From the NCBI GenBank assembly GCA_030435675.1, contig CM059623.1, positions 12,804,092-12,868,091 of the forward strand: a stretch of DNA of 64,000 nucleotides, written 5' to 3'. The position numbers were made by a program, and so were the translations under genes. Numbering within the stretch: position 1 is the stretch's first letter; each line of letters begins with the position of its first letter. Below are positions 1 to 12,960 of the stretch, piece after piece. This stretch comes from Steinernema hermaphroditum. Lineage: Eukaryota > Nematoda > Chromadorea > Rhabditida > Steinernematidae. The notes below the pieces were generated by a model. The model was given only the letters and a program-made list of their open reading frames with translations. It made no database searches and was not told the DNA's origin.

Positions 1-945
1 CATGAACGGATCGGATCGGCTAAGCTGATGTTTATCTCTGGCATAATCCACAAGAAAAAAAATGAAAACGGATGTTTTTAGCACTTAGATACATTTGCCT
101 CATAGAAGAGCGAAAACGATCACGTCGTAGTTTGTAACCGCGTCGGTCACATGCCAAAGAACAAGATGATCTTCTGCCCTCCGATGGCATCATAAATGTT
201 TCGTCATCTCCTTTCCAGACACTGTTTTGATATTTATATGTTCTCTGTTTATTTTTCTTCTCCTTAACATAACAATTAAAACTTATACTATACTACTGAA
301 AATCCATGCAGATCCTAAGCTGCAATGGACAGTGATGACACTGCGCAAGATAGGACAGCGCTCTGGTTACGCGTTACCCTCCCCCGTAGTTCAAGTCCAC
401 TTTTTCGTCCTATTATTAAAGTTCACTTGTGCCCTTTCTTACCGCCCATGAGAACATTCTAATAGACGGTGTGACAACGTACGTCAGCAAGGACACCTGA
501 TTTCAAAGCGTGCCTATTGAGTGGAAGTTGATTCCGTTGAAGAAGGGTCTGTCGTTATTCTCTGTTTGCATTCCCTACAGACTCCATAATTGCCACGGTT
601 AACAGTCGCCCGTCTGGGCCTTCCGCCAATTTTCTGGTCGTCTCTGCTTTTTGCTCTGTCGACGTCAAATGACGATGAGTCACAGATGCACTCCGAAGCG
701 CAACCGTCTAATAATAGCTCTGCGAAAACATGATTGCATTAAATTAACGGCGTTCAATGATGGCGATTTTCGAGACGAGAACAACAGGCAACCTCGCTAA
801 TTGACTCTTTAAAAGCCGTTTTCCCAGGAGCCGCCAGACGGTTCGATGTCCGCCGGGGCGACGTTGTTTGTGAGAGTGCCAGAAAGTGATGTTTCCGAAG
901 AGATGATAAGTTTCTCTGGTCTTATTCTTGCGCATTTCAGATCTA
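1..945. other. Non-coding sequence upstream of rabphilin
   Basis: I see no gene here; the open frames are short and lack coding character. The last bases before the rabphilin start codon (931-940) form a TTTCAG splice acceptor with no obvious partner exon. This could be a trans-splice acceptor or the end of an intron in the 5' UTR. Confidence 0.6.
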
Positions 946-3900
946 ATGAATGATTGGGAAATCGGCGGAACGCAGAACAGATGGGTTTGTCCGAGCGATC
1001 GACACCTTCAGCTCAGAGCTCAGTGAGTTTGACAAATATTCGTCATTTCTGACATTTGCCGCTTTAGACTAAAAAGCGGATGGAGCGTTCGCACGTCCAC
1101 CGCTCGGTCGCCGACGAACAACAAACTGCAAACAGGGGGAATCACCGAAGAAGAGCAAGAACAGATCAGGAAGGTGCTCGAGAGGGCCGAGGCCGGGAAG
1201 ATCAATGAACAGGAAAGGATCGGGTATGTGTCGCTCGATCGCGATTGGTATTGGGCCGTTGTCTATCTTCAGGAGAATGGTCGACCGGCTGGAGAAGATG
1301 CGGAGTCGAGCCACTGGAAATGGCGTCACTCAGTGTCTCCTGTGCCAAACCGAGTTCGGACTGCTCGCCGCCAAGAGCTACGCCGCTATGTGCATGGACT
1401 GCCGAAAAGTAGGTTCCACAGTTTTGATGGTGGAGAATGCCTGACAACTTATATATTCTATCCATCCGTTCAATGTGGCAAAAAATGATTGTTTAAGCAT
1501 GCCAGGTTTTGTCTCAAAACGCCGAGTCGAGTCAGGCTTAACTAATATGACTAAACCCATTTAAACCTCATCAATCTTGTGATTAGGACGCACCGCTTAC
1601 ATAGATTTATGCTTTCTTACCCGACGTGACAGTAGAACAAAAAACACGTCAAACTAAAAGCATAAAAAAGAACAGCTTTGGTCTACAGCCGAGCTAGATG
1701 TTCCCAAACAACTACAGGATAAGAACGGGCTGACTTACTGCTGCTTTTAGTACGTGTGCCAAAAGAACTGCGGCGTCGACACATACGACCACCGCCGAAA
1801 GGAGACGATCTTCCTCTGCAAGATCTGCAGCGAGTACCGGGAGGTAGTGGGCCGACGGCACCCCCTCTACCCATAATGATGTATTGCCGTTCAGATGTGG
1901 AAGAAGTCGGGAGCCTGGTTCTACCGCGAAATGCCGGACTATGTTAGGCCTGCCAGCGAGAACGGGTTCAACACTCCCAACTCAGCCTTCGCTCATATTA
2001 GCCGCGCAGCCCCGCAGCCGACCCCAACGAGCAACTCCACTCCGACGGGCGCCGGAGGCGCCTGGACTCATGCCCGAAAAAGCAACACGCCGATTCCTCC
2101 TTCCGTCTTCAACAACAACAACATGAACGGCTCCATCCCGAATGGAAGGCATTCCAGCGCCGGACCACCCATGTCGAGGCAGTTGCCGCTGCCCACCGAT
2201 CAACAGCAAAGGCTGAAGTGCTCGCCAAGGCCTCGGATTACGCCTTCCTGGGTCAACGAAAAGGTGCAAAGCTCGATGAGCATCGATGACGACGACGCCG
2301 CCTCGTCGTCTTCGTCAACCGAGGGCGACTTCAAGCAGTGCGGAATCCCTATGAGGAGGCACCACGGAAATGCCGGCTATTTCTCGAGGCCGAAGGACCT
2401 GTTGCCACAGAGACAGAACAGCCAAGGAAGCAATGGGAGCGTGTCGAGGAACATCCCGCCGATGAACAGGCAGAAGGTCAATCTGCAGAGATTTGCTCTG
2501 GCCAGCCGGAGTAGGATCACCGATACTGGTAAGCTAGATGGAGAAGGAAAACGGCACACAGAGATCTCAATACAGTGGATCGACGTAGTCGCCTTGCTTC
2601 GAAGCTACCGTAGTAACGCGCTCCTTTTCAGACGACAGCGAAAACGAGTCGCACCGCTCCACGCCATCCCTTTCACCTCGGCACTCGGTCGCCACGCCAT
2701 CCACCTCTCCACGGCACTCAGTAGCCACACCATCGAGCTACGGAGGCGACGACTACACGCAGAACCACTCGTCCACGGCCGTCGCCGACGCGTCCGATGC
2801 CAAGAGCATCGATTCCGGTGGTGAGCTTCACTCCTTCGCTTCTAGACCCGCATGCTTAGCCTGTCCCTGTCCCGTTCGCCTCCCGTCCCACGTTCTAACC
2901 TCTTTCACTTCAGTCGTGCAAAGCGATCACAGCGCGCAGCAGGCGTCGATCGCGCACAGCTTCTCCAACCACGTCATTCCCACCGTTCCCCCCACTTTCC
3001 ACTCGGCGCCGACGCCCACCAAACTCTCCTCCAACGCTTCTTCCGCTTCGACGACTCCGAATCCGCCGCCGATTCCGCCGAGGAAGGTGTCGCCGATTCC
3101 GCCACAGCTGCCTATGGGCGTCACGCAGCCGCCACCGGCGCCGAAGCCCGAGAGGCGGTTCAGTCAGTGCGCCGGTACGCAGACGATTGCCACAAAAGTA
3201 TGGTGGAAGAACGAGGAAGATGGGCACTGAAATCGTATCGTTTAGGAGTACGACATTCCGCAGCCGACCTTTATGAGTTCGCCTGACGACGAACCGAGTT
3301 AGTCTGCTTTCTTTCCGGGGTCCATTCGGTCCATGTGCTTCCATCTTTGCATTCAGAGGGGAGTCGAGAGACAACAAATGAAAACAGAACTTTAAAATTG
3401 AATGAGCAAGTTAAGATTGGCTTTAAGAGATAGTTATAGCCTGTGTTAAGCTAAAATCATCTGACTATAATCGACTTTAGGAGATAAGTATAACAACTGG
3501 TATTTAAAGTGAAAAGCGTCAGCATCTAGCCGACACTATTTCGTGATCTTTCAGGTTAAGAAAGCTCTATTTCCGAAACGAAAACCTTCGAAACTGTCAC
3601 TTATTATTGGTATCTTAGAAACCACAGACCAAAACAGGAGCCTCCAAATAGGTTAAGGTCGTAAACTCCTGCGATTTGGTCCATGAAAACCTTATTTGAA
3701 AACAGCCCTAATCTACATTGAATCTCGACTCCTCACACTTCAATCTATGCCTCTCCTACGCCGCTGCTTCTACTAACCCTCGCTTTACGCGCCCTTCTAA
3801 CCACTGACACGTTTAACTTCTTTAAACTCTCCTCTGCACATCATCTCCCCGGCACCGTTCCTGTGACCCTAGCATAACCGAGACGCGCAGCCAACCGTGT

Positions 3901-5716
3901 GACTTTGCAGAGCAATGGCGACAGCGCGGAGCGTTCCAGCGCCTCAAGAACGAGGCTAAGTCGCTGGAGTCGAGCGGGCCACCGGCTCCCGAAAAGGTGC
4001 GCGACATGGACGAAGGCTGTGCGCCCGTGAAGCGCACGACCACCAACGACGATTCGCCCGACGAGACCTCTAACGGTGCGACACTAATCTTGACTGAACG
4101 TCGCTTGAGTGATGCATGTCGTGATGGAGAGTGTTGTGATGATGGTGGTGATGATGACGAAGAGGAGGATGTCGTGGCGCCTGCTCCTGCTTTTCTCTTC
4201 TGCTTTTGCCGATCTGTCGCTTCGAAGAGTGCGCAGAGACGACGTAAGGAATGATGCATGTAAGAGTGCACGTACACCTGCGCTATGTTGAGCTTTGCTG
4301 TTCTTTATTGTCTCTTTTCTTTTCTTTCGCGGTGATGTGCTGGGCGGGTTAGGATGGCTTCAGATGAAAGGTGTAGCTAAAAGTGTCGTCAGCAATGAAA
4401 AGAGGCGGTTGGTGAAGGGTGACATGATGATATAAAACCAGTATTTTTTTCTGTCGAAATGCATTATATTTTCGTATACAGCGCGCATCGGATTTCAGTT
4501 TCGTTGTAAGGATGGTCTTTTGATGAAGGCGGGGCGATCTTTTGACTACCGTATACTCTAACTTCGTCCCAGCACATCACCTCATTCACATTTTCTTTTC
4601 CATCTTATCGAATGTTTTTCGATATCCTGTCCTTTCACCAAGCATCTCTGATATATCGCTCACCTGGCCTATGCAAACTTTTCCTTTTAGGCTCACTGGG
4701 CTCCATTCAATTCAGCCTCCACTACGTATCCGAAGAGAAGAAGCTGGTCGTTCACTTAATTCGAGCTAAGGTAGCTCGATCGTCCCCATTTGGCCAGCAA
4801 CACAGGGTTAATTTCAGTGCCTCAAAGCAATGGACAAGAACGGGTTCTCCGATCCGTACGTGAAACTGCACCTCATCCCCGGCGTCGCTAAAGCGACGAA
4901 AATGACTTCGAAAACCGTGGAAAAGACGCTGAATCCTGAGTGGAACGAGGAGCTGGTTTACTATGGAGTGACAGAGGAGGACAAGCAGAGGAAGACGCTC
5001 AGGCTGACTGTGTACGACCGGGATAGGATAGGGTCGGATTTCTTGGGGGAGACGCGATATCAACTGAAGAGGCTGATCAACAACGAGGTCCTGCTGTTGA
5101 ACAGGTACCTCGAAGGAGCGCTGCCAGTGCCTCCCGAAAAGAACGAAGAGGAGGAGAGGGGAAAGATTCTCGTTGGAGTGTCCTACAACGTCCAGCAGGG
5201 ATCGCTGTTCATTCATGTAAAGCGGGCCGCCGAGCTGATCGGAATGGACTCCACCGGATTCTCTGATCCCTACTGCAAAGTGTAAGCGATTAACAACGCG
5301 ATCGACCATCGCTGGAGTGACCATTTAGATCTCTGACGCCCCTTTCGTCTAAACTGCATAAACAGAAGACATCTATTAAGAAAAGGACCTTGAATCCTGA
5401 GTGGAATGAGGTATACAGGCGGGTACGATGAGTAAATATAGGTTGATCCATTCAGACAATAAAGTTCATCGTCCCCTACAAGGACCTTCCCAAGAAAACG
5501 CTCCAAATCAACGTGCTGGATCACGACGTCGCGAAGCAGGACGACTATATCGGTAGTTTTCCTCAGCACTTACCTCAACCTCACATGCACCTTGCTTCAG
5601 GAAGCTTAATTCTGTCGACTGCGGCGAAAGGCGACCGCGCTAAACAGTGGCAGCAGGTGATCGAGAACCCCGGCCAAACATTCGAATTCTGGCACAAGCT
5701 CGAACTGGACAACTAG
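946..5716 (+). CDS. rbf-1: Rabphilin: RabBD zinc finger plus tandem C2 domains
   Basis: Fourteen exons join in frame to an 874-residue protein: 946-1022, 1068-1223, 1273-1408, 1751-1843, 1895-2528, 2632-2820, 2914-3197, 3246-3297, 3911-4075, 4691-4770, 4818-5281, 5329-5410, 5456-5552, 5601-5716. The N-terminal third is a Rab-binding domain with helix IGRMVDRLEKMRSR, a zinc finger of paired CxxC motifs (CLLC, CMDC, CQKNC, CKIC) and the SGAWFY motif that follows it in rabphilins. A long Ser/Pro-rich linker leads to C2A (NGFSDPYVK, YDRDRIGSD) and C2B (TGFSDPYCK, LDHDVAKQDD), both keeping the Asp residues that bind calcium. Known role of the family: a Rab3/Rab27 effector on synaptic vesicles that binds phospholipid in a calcium-dependent way. 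The ATG lies six bases after TTTCAG, which fits a trans-spliced start. No exon is broken. Confidence 0.95.
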
Positions 5717-6789
5717 CTCAATTGACCCCTTCCTGAAGACGTGTAAATACATATTCAATTTTCCGTTTTATCATTTATTTGGACAACTTTGGGTAATCGG
5801 GTATGCGTGGATTTCATTTCCCGGAACAGTGATAGATATGTTATTTTTTATGCAACAAGTGTGATGTGAAAACATATGTTCTGCTACAGTACTTAACCTA
5901 AGAGTTTTATTAATAAAATTTATTCTACATGGTCATAATGAGCCAGTAAAATAGAAGATACCTACAGGGCGAACGATATGGTTTATGGAAATTTTAGGCG
6001 CGTGCATGGACGACGTGTACCAAATCGTCCAACAAACCTTCCATGCTAGTTTTCCGTGATACAGTACTTAGAGAATACATTGAATGTACGATATATGTAG
6101 ATTGGCACATGCCACCACGACACGACGCCCCGAGAAGAAGATGTTCCGTCGCAATTTCCAGAGTTTCGTTGATTCCCAGATGCCCATGAAGCGCGCCGTC
6201 TACGACCGGTTCGACATCAGCGCCACGCCAGGGTTGAAGCCCGCAGCAATGAGACATCCGTTCCTGATCTCGACTGCTGATTTGTTGTTGATGGTTGTTA
6301 ATGTTGATGAGTTCAATTAATAAATGTGTTTTGATGACTGTAGCAGCACGATTCCCAGAGCGGATGATCTCGAACGGAACACCCTGAGAGCGACACGATT
6401 CCCCGAGCGACACCAGCAACACAGACACTATTGCTTATCATAACTGTTGTAAATCGTAACTGTTGTAAAAACGAGTCAGTGAAGATCTGTCTATCTCGGT
6501 GTCCTAACGTACGACATTTACTATTCGACCGCGGACAGGCAAATGTCCGCGCTGACACGCCGTGACAGGAAAGGCGAATATTCAAAGTACGGCTATTTCT
6601 CTGGCCGCGTAAAATCATCACCTGAGGGCAAAAAAAGGGGCGCCGTTCCGGGCGAGCTCTATATTCCTGAAGTTCTAGCTGGATTGTCCAGGAAATTCTG
6701 CACACAAGCCACCTATTATCGTCGGAGTATGGGGGACAAATCGAAGAAAAAACGATCAAGCGCCGCCATGACAATTCCACCCCTCCGCA
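5717..6789. other. Intergenic, repeat-containing
   Basis: No convincing gene. About 6110-6265 is one copy of a dispersed repeat also present near 15.7, 54.5 and 55.6 kb (see findings). The motif TGACACGCCGTGA at 6552-6564 recurs near 13208 in a shared stretch of about 26 bases. Confidence 0.5.
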
Positions 6790-7041
6790 CTGTACATTTT
6801 ATAATTGAATCGTTGCGGGCGCTGGCGAAGACCCTTTGATTGGCGATCGAGACATGCTCCTGTTGATAACGCCGTGCCAGGCTTCCACACCGTTGTTTGT
6901 GCGGGGTTCGTCTTTGCAGGCTCTCTCGAAAAGATTCCATTCTCTGGGTACGAAGGTGATTCCTCTTCTTTGTTCATGCACAAGAGTTTCGCGGATATAT
7001 GCTGAAATGAGACGTTGTTGAAAACTCTCAGAATTGGTCAA
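6790..7041 (-). mobile_element. Decayed MULE-type transposase fragment
   Basis: The minus strand encodes a piece containing RTNNGVEAWH preceded by FVPREWNLFERACKDEP. R-x-NN-x-x-E-x-WH is typical of the C-terminal part of MULE-like transposases and of FLYWCH/MULE-derived nematode proteins. The open frame runs about 80 codons, then similarity seems to move to another frame (6716-6940), so this is a remnant. I see no terminal inverted repeats. It could be a fragment of a FLYWCH-type host gene instead. Confidence 0.45.
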
Positions 7042-7139
7042 GTACCATCAGACGTGCATCCGTAATCGGTAATAACGATCTGATGTTGATGTTGTTTGTT
7101 GTTTTTTTAAATTTGTTGTTTAAAGTCTGTTATTAAAAA

Positions 7140-8600
7140 CCAGATTTGTCGAATTGTCGGGGTGGAAATGTCGGGGTGGAAAAATTTGGGGTGGAAAAAT
7201 TCGGAATGGAAAAATTTGGGGTTGAATTGTCGTGTCACGATTTCAATGGCTTTCCAAAGGGATGAAAGGAGACATGCAACGTTGAGGTGACATGACAATA
7301 GTCAATAACTTGAGTGCATTAAAAAGGTACGAACGATAGTTTAAATAGAGAGTCGCTGTGGAATGTGAAAATGACGAATATAGAGCAGTATTCAACAATA
7401 TGCAACAATTGGTTTGCGAATGTTCGAATGGTGATTAACATAACATGATTGCTGTGTTTAGGCTCTAAAAGGAAGCCGAACTCGTGAATCAGTCGATTGC
7501 CGATCGCTGAATTGCTGTTTCTGCACCGTTTTCCCTCACACAGTGCTCACTGATTCGAGATTGTAACGTTCCTGCAACATTCCATCCGAATCACCTGTTT
7601 TGTCTCATTTGCCCGTCTCGTCTGTGCAGATCGTTCGCTTCAGACGCAACACTTCAGACGTTCCGCCGATTCAGTCCGTGGCTTGCGATCGTTGCGAAAC
7701 GGTCGACTGCCGCTCCTTGTGTCTTGCTGAGTGCTTTGAAGTAAGTCGCGTTTTCTGTTTGTGTCCGTAACTGTTACTTGCGCTACTTGCTGTCCATTAT
7801 GTTCCGCTTTATTTATTTAATATCGCTTTTTTGTTATCACTTAATATCGTTCTTTCTCTCACAGTTCAACCACTCCTCGAATGACGAGCCTGCAAAATAC
7901 TTCTAGACGTCTAGGAGACGCTGCGAACGAGCGACGTCTAGGAGACGCTGCGAGCGATCACTCAGTCAGTCGTTCTCGGTGCTCGCTACGGAACGGTTTG
8001 CTCAGCTCTGTCTCTCCACTCTGCTGCCACTGCGCGTTTTTTTTTGACAAGTTGCCGGTGCGCGCTACTTGTTGTGGTAAATACGGTGTTACGTGTTTAG
8101 TTAACGAACCCGTTCCCGTGTTGTCCTAGGTTGGCGGATAAAGCAATATCTCGTCGTCATTGTCCTCATCTACTTTTGTTCGTTACGGAACGGTTCGTTC
8201 AGCTCTTTCTCTGTTCTCCACTGCTGCCATTGCGCGTTATTTTTGAGCAATCTTTTGGTGTAAGTGATTGTGCTTGGAAATTTTATGTTGGATGTTGTTG
8301 AGCGATTAATTCCAATGTTTATGCGTCATTGTTTTCTTTTTGTCTGATCAAGGGGAAGTGGAGTTCGTGTCTTTTGTTTGACGTTTCGCTTTGGATTAAC
8401 CACTTGTAGCCGAAAAAACATCGCGTTTTTTGAGATGTTGTTGGACATTTCGACCGCTTCTAGAATGATCAAATGAAAAAATAGTTGTAGACGTCTAAAC
8501 GCGGCTAGAAAAGCAAGCCGATAAATCACAGTTCACTCGTTCTCTTACACGCTCAGCTCTGCATCCTTAGTCACCGCTGCTCCGGTTGTGCTTCTGTTTC
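7140..8600. repeat. Low-copy tandem and dispersed duplications upstream of a membrane-protein gene
   Basis: About 7155-7225 has degenerate repeats of a GGGGTGGAAA-like unit. At 7906-7959 a 27-base unit beginning GACGTCTAGGAGACGCTGCG occurs twice in tandem. A stretch of about 57 bases beginning GTTACGGAACGG or GCTACGGAACGG occurs near 7985-8040 and again near 8182-8239. Palindromic AGACGTCT sites lie near 7905 and 8489. I see no gene between 7042 and 8888. Confidence 0.5.
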
Positions 8601-8888
8601 CTTCGTGATGCTCTAATTATATGTGTCATTTTAGGCTGGCAAGAACTACATTAGGTTTTGTTAAGGTTGCTGATCCATCCGTTGTCTGCAAGTCATCATC
8701 AATTTGATGCTGCTTTATTTTTGCGTGTCGTGTCGTGTTCTCGGCCTAAGCTGTAATATCCTACGTGTCCCTTTTTTATTTGTCGGATGCTTGTACATAT
8801 TCATTATTCCTATTTCAGACGCCTGCTCGTCAGAGTGCTCTGCCGGTCAGTTCGTTCTAGCTCTCAGTTCGCTCTGCCTTCAAGCACC

Positions 8889-11498
8889 ATGCGTTCCCCG
8901 CTGGACAAACCTGGAACGATGGCTTCCGTCGTACGGTTACTGCTACTTTCGAGCATGCTGACCTTTCGTATGTTTTGCTGCCCGTTAGTCCTTGATGAGT
9001 GTTAAATATTTCAGAAACAGTTGTCCATGGATACACCTGTCTCGGCCAAAATTACTCGATCGCACTCTATTTGGGAGACATACACGTTATTCCAAGTGCG
9101 GATTTTTCAAAATATTCGGGCGGTGATGACGGTGCTAAAATGGTCAACCTACACATGCACTATAATGAGAAAATTAAAAGTCGTACATGGTCCGCTTCTG
9201 GTATGTCCAGTGCAGCATCATGTCGAATATTTTTATTTCACGTCTTTTAGAGCTGGGGGATGTGGCTAAGATCTATAGCGGTTTCGATCAAAACGTCCAC
9301 ATTCAGCAAATCAATCGCTATAAGCGTGTTGGGAAAACAATTGAACACGTTAAAGAGCCCCTACAGTACATCGGTAACCTCCAGGAGTATGCATTGGCAC
9401 CTCAGTACGGAAATCCATTTTTCCGATTCGTACTTTTCCGATATTTGTTCCAGGGGTTTACCAGGAAAACCGTCGGCTTCGTGGGACTGGGAATGGTATG
9501 AGACTGATGCGAATGATCTTCGTAAATCCTTCATACACGTCTCTTCACCATCACCCGATGTTATTCGCTTTGCGGACAAGTGTTTTGTTTTCTCCCCTGA
9601 TGACCGTGAAATAGTTGAACAAGAGGTGTGCTTCGTGCGTTCCGTCGATATTATGTTTTTTCCTTTGCAGTGTAGTGCTGATGCAAAGGCTGCTAAAAAT
9701 CCACTGGAGATTGTTCGCGAGAAGTGTCCAGGAAATGCGTTCGACCATGCAAAGAGTCCTATTGAGCTTTCCAGACCGAATAAAACGATCAACCAAACCA
9801 ATGCAACAGTTTATTGCTACTCGTTCAAGTATGTCCTTTTTAAAGGTCATCGTTATCATAAAGTTATCATAATTTAGTGGCTGTTTCTTCGCCTATGGCA
9901 CAGATCTGATGTTCTTCGACGTACAGCTTCTTCCCCACGAAAATACGAGGTAAGTGATGTGATAATGTGGCAAATCTATCATGCGGTTATAGTGCTCCAA
10001 CAGCGCCAATTCCGAAACCTTCCGGTTTGGAGAACTGCAAAATTGATAGCGAAAGGTACGCATTCTTTACTGTGCGCGGTGACAACTGTCTCTACCGTTC
10101 TGACTCTTTTGAAGCTGCCGAAAATGATGTGAACAACCAAGGTAGATGAAGATCGGCACACTATTCTTCAGGGAGACTTTGTTTTCAGAATGTGCGGCGA
10201 CAGAAGTGAAAGTGCCCAAACGTTCAAAACTGATCTACCTTAATCATACCGCGGCAGTTCTTGTTGGAAAAAGTCACAATGGCGACGGTAACCATCTCTA
10301 CAGTTGTCATGTGGTAGAAATCCCCGATAAGTACGTGCTGATAACATATGTGCAACATAATACATTGATTGCTTCTTTAGGAAGGATACCAAAACTGTGC
10401 CAGAAGGTGTTGCGATAGGTGCAATTCCATGGGGAAAGTTGGAGCGGAAAAGCGGTAGTAACGAGTTCTATTTCAAGTCCGACGAGTCGTCGTCCAAACT
10501 CGAAAAGATTACAGTTCTAGATAACAAGTGTACTTATGACGGTAATGTGCCGGACAATGTAAGTCAATGGCGTTGAATAGCTCATGGAGAAGTGCTGTTA
10601 ACATTTAGGACATGCGATATGCGACATCAGCTATGTCCGCCTTCACAACACTTTCGGAAAACTATCCGCTGCAGCAATACCGTTCCCGCGAAGATTCTGT
10701 GGTTGGAGACTACGTGATACAGTACTCGGATAATGAGACGCTTATCTACGGGCCGGACTGTTACTCAAAGGTCGAAGGAATCCTTATTGTTGCCGTTCCT
10801 ATTCTACCTCCGCCCACCCCTGTCCCAACAGTTGCAACCGCGGAAACCACCACTTTCAATGCTACCACAAACGTTACTGCTACAGCAGATCTGCACCGAA
10901 GCACTTTATCAGCATGGGCAATAATTGCCATTGTGGTTATCACATTTTTGGTCATGTTGGGGGGAATTATCACTATCAGTGTTTACTGTTGGAAGCCTAA
11001 GAAGCCTAAGAAGGTTGAAATACATACGTGAAAATACATCAAAAGCTGTAATGTTTTTTAGCCCGCGGCCAAGAATAAGGAGCCCTGGTATCGAAAGTTA
11101 GCGTTCTGGATGAACAAGACGGACAAGCAATCAAAGAAAGTTGAATCGACAGCAGCGTCAGCAAGGAAGGCGCCTGTAAATGAGGAAGGACGTGACAAGC
11201 CGACGACCGTGAATGTTGAGCCAACGGCTACGGCGGACACCGCAACTTCCGCCCAAGCTAAAGTGGAGGCGAACGCCAACTCAGGTGAAAATAACGAGAA
11301 AAGCGTGACTGGCCTGATCCCGTCAAGTTCATGGAATAACGAAAGCGTCCCTGTTCAGGTACAATTGGAGCATCAAACGGTAGTAATTCTTTCGCCATTT
11401 AGCAGAATACAAAGGTAGAAGGAAGTATTAACACCAACGCGAGCAAAACCACGAAGAATGAACCGAATAGCGCTGAAACGAAGTCTACTCAGAAGTAG
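8889..11498 (+). CDS. Type I membrane protein with cysteine-containing ectodomain, unknown function
   Basis: Twelve exons join in frame to 689 residues: 8889-8967, 9015-9200, 9251-9386, 9454-9625, 9671-9828, 9878-9949, 9993-10141, 10189-10330, 10381-10558, 10609-11013, 11062-11358, 11403-11498. A signal peptide (RLLLLSSMLTF) is followed by an ectodomain of roughly 550 residues with scattered cysteines and several N-x-S/T sites, including in a Thr-rich stalk (TTTFNATTNVTATAD). Then come one membrane helix (AIIAIVVITFLVMLGGIITI), a KPKKPKK stop-transfer, and a Lys/Ala/Glu-rich cytosolic tail. I do not recognise the family. The last acceptor is a tandem TTAGCAG, so the tail may gain or lose one Gln. 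The start has no competing upstream ATG in frame, though a second in-frame ATG at 8920 would also keep the signal peptide. Confidence 0.75.
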
Positions 11499-12103
11499 GG
11501 TGCGGTCCAACTACTACCATATGTCTGTGTGTAATGTAATCCTATCGTGTTAGAGACATGTTATAATATTAATCATGTTATAATGTCCTGAATGAGTATA
11601 GTTGTCCGGTAAATATACTATAGTAATTTACTGTGTTTTAAGGGGAGAAGCGACTTTGCACAGTGGCTCAGAAAACGGATATCTACTCTAGATAATGTAC
11701 GCGACTCGGACAGTATCTGAGCGGTGATCATCTTATATGCTGTCCTACCTGGTTGCACATCATTGCCGCGCAATGACCGGCCTAAACACGTTCGAAAAGT
11801 ACGAAGAGTGAATATGCTTTGTCCGGACGTTATCCAACAATGGGATAGTGCCCGGCTGTTTCGATTTCTATCGTTGCGGACAGAGTTTGGGACGAAAGCG
11901 GTCATTTTTACGAGTCTCCACTTGCTTCGAGGTGTCGAAGGGTCTTCGACGAGGAGTACTTCGTTGAGGCCGGTATGTTTTCGAGGTCGGCGGTTCCAGT
12001 TGGGCGACTCAGTGAGGTCGGCGCTGGACAGACCATGATGAAGAGCAATCCTGCGAAGTCCCTCAAACGCGCAGTTGTTCTCGCCGAACTAGGGTTGGCA
12101 CTT

Positions 12104-12294
12104 CGAGTCGAGTCGAGTTCGAGTCGCCTTTTTCGACTCGACTCGACTCGACTCGACTCGGCGACTCGGCCAAGTCCGACTCGACTCGACTCGACTCGAC
12201 TCGACTCGACTCGACTCGACTCGACTCGACTCGACTCGACTCGACTCGACTCGGCGACTCGGCCCTTCACGACTCGGCTCGACTCGACTCGACA
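12104..12294. repeat. TCGAC pentanucleotide microsatellite
   Basis: The unit TCGAC is repeated almost without interruption from about 12177 to 12252, with interrupted copies on both sides. At the left end (12104-12126) the unit appears inverted as GAGTC, then follows CCTTTTT and the direct units, so this part can fold into a hairpin. Long open frames on both strands (Ser-Thr-Arg-Leu-Asp or Glu-Ser-Ser-Arg-Val repeats) are by-products of the array. Confidence 0.9.
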
Positions 12295-12860
12295 AAGCGA
12301 CCTTTCGAAATTCACAGAAGCGCTCAGTCACAGCGTGCTGAGACCCACAATTCGATCGCGGCATGCGAGCGCCATTGAAACTGTTGTGCGTACCGTAATA
12401 CGGCTACTTGGCAATCAGGGTGATCTGTTCGAAACTACCGTCTCACATTTCTGATTACTTCTAGTGAAGCGGTTTCAGAGGGATTTTGCTTACTGTTTCT
12501 TCGTCCCGTTATGCAAATTGATTCGAGACTCGGGGTCTGGCTGTGTCTAGCTCATGGATTAGTACGGTTGAGCTAGACCTGTGGTTGCGTTCTATCTAAG
12601 TATCGGAAAAGGCAGGTCTGATCCATGGCTATCCTGTCAGCATTTCTACCTAGTTGGTTGAATAGCCGCTGGATGGCCATGGCCATGAATTAGACTGCAT
12701 CTGTCATGGCCATGGCCGATGCATTCTCGACACACAGGACTCACCATGGCATTGAAAGCGAAGAGCAAACGTACGAAATATTCGCTTTTTCAATACGATA
12801 GTTCAAAATTCTGAGTCCCGCCGCGCTATGATTGATCACTTTTATGGAGTTAAAAAATGT

Positions 12861-12960
12861 CTCGGTGACTCGACTCGACTCGGAAAGTCCGACTCGACTC
12901 GACTCGACTCGGCGACTCGGCCGATCACGACTCGACTCGACTCGGCGTTTTCTGACTCGA
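12861..12960. repeat. Second TCGAC array
   Basis: Shorter, more interrupted TCGAC repeats sharing the interruptions GGCGACTCGGCC and TCACGACTCG with the array at 12104-12294. This suggests the two are copies of one larger unit rather than independent expansions. Confidence 0.8.

Noticed and set aside
6543..6839. 98-codon plus-strand frame near the MULE remnant
   Set aside because: No recognisable motif; overlaps the transposase remnant on the other strand.
11908..12454. Long open frames on both strands of Ser-Thr-Arg-Leu-Asp or Glu-Ser-Ser-Arg-Val repeats
   Set aside because: They are translations of the TCGAC microsatellite, which contains no stop in most frames, and have no start context or splice partners.
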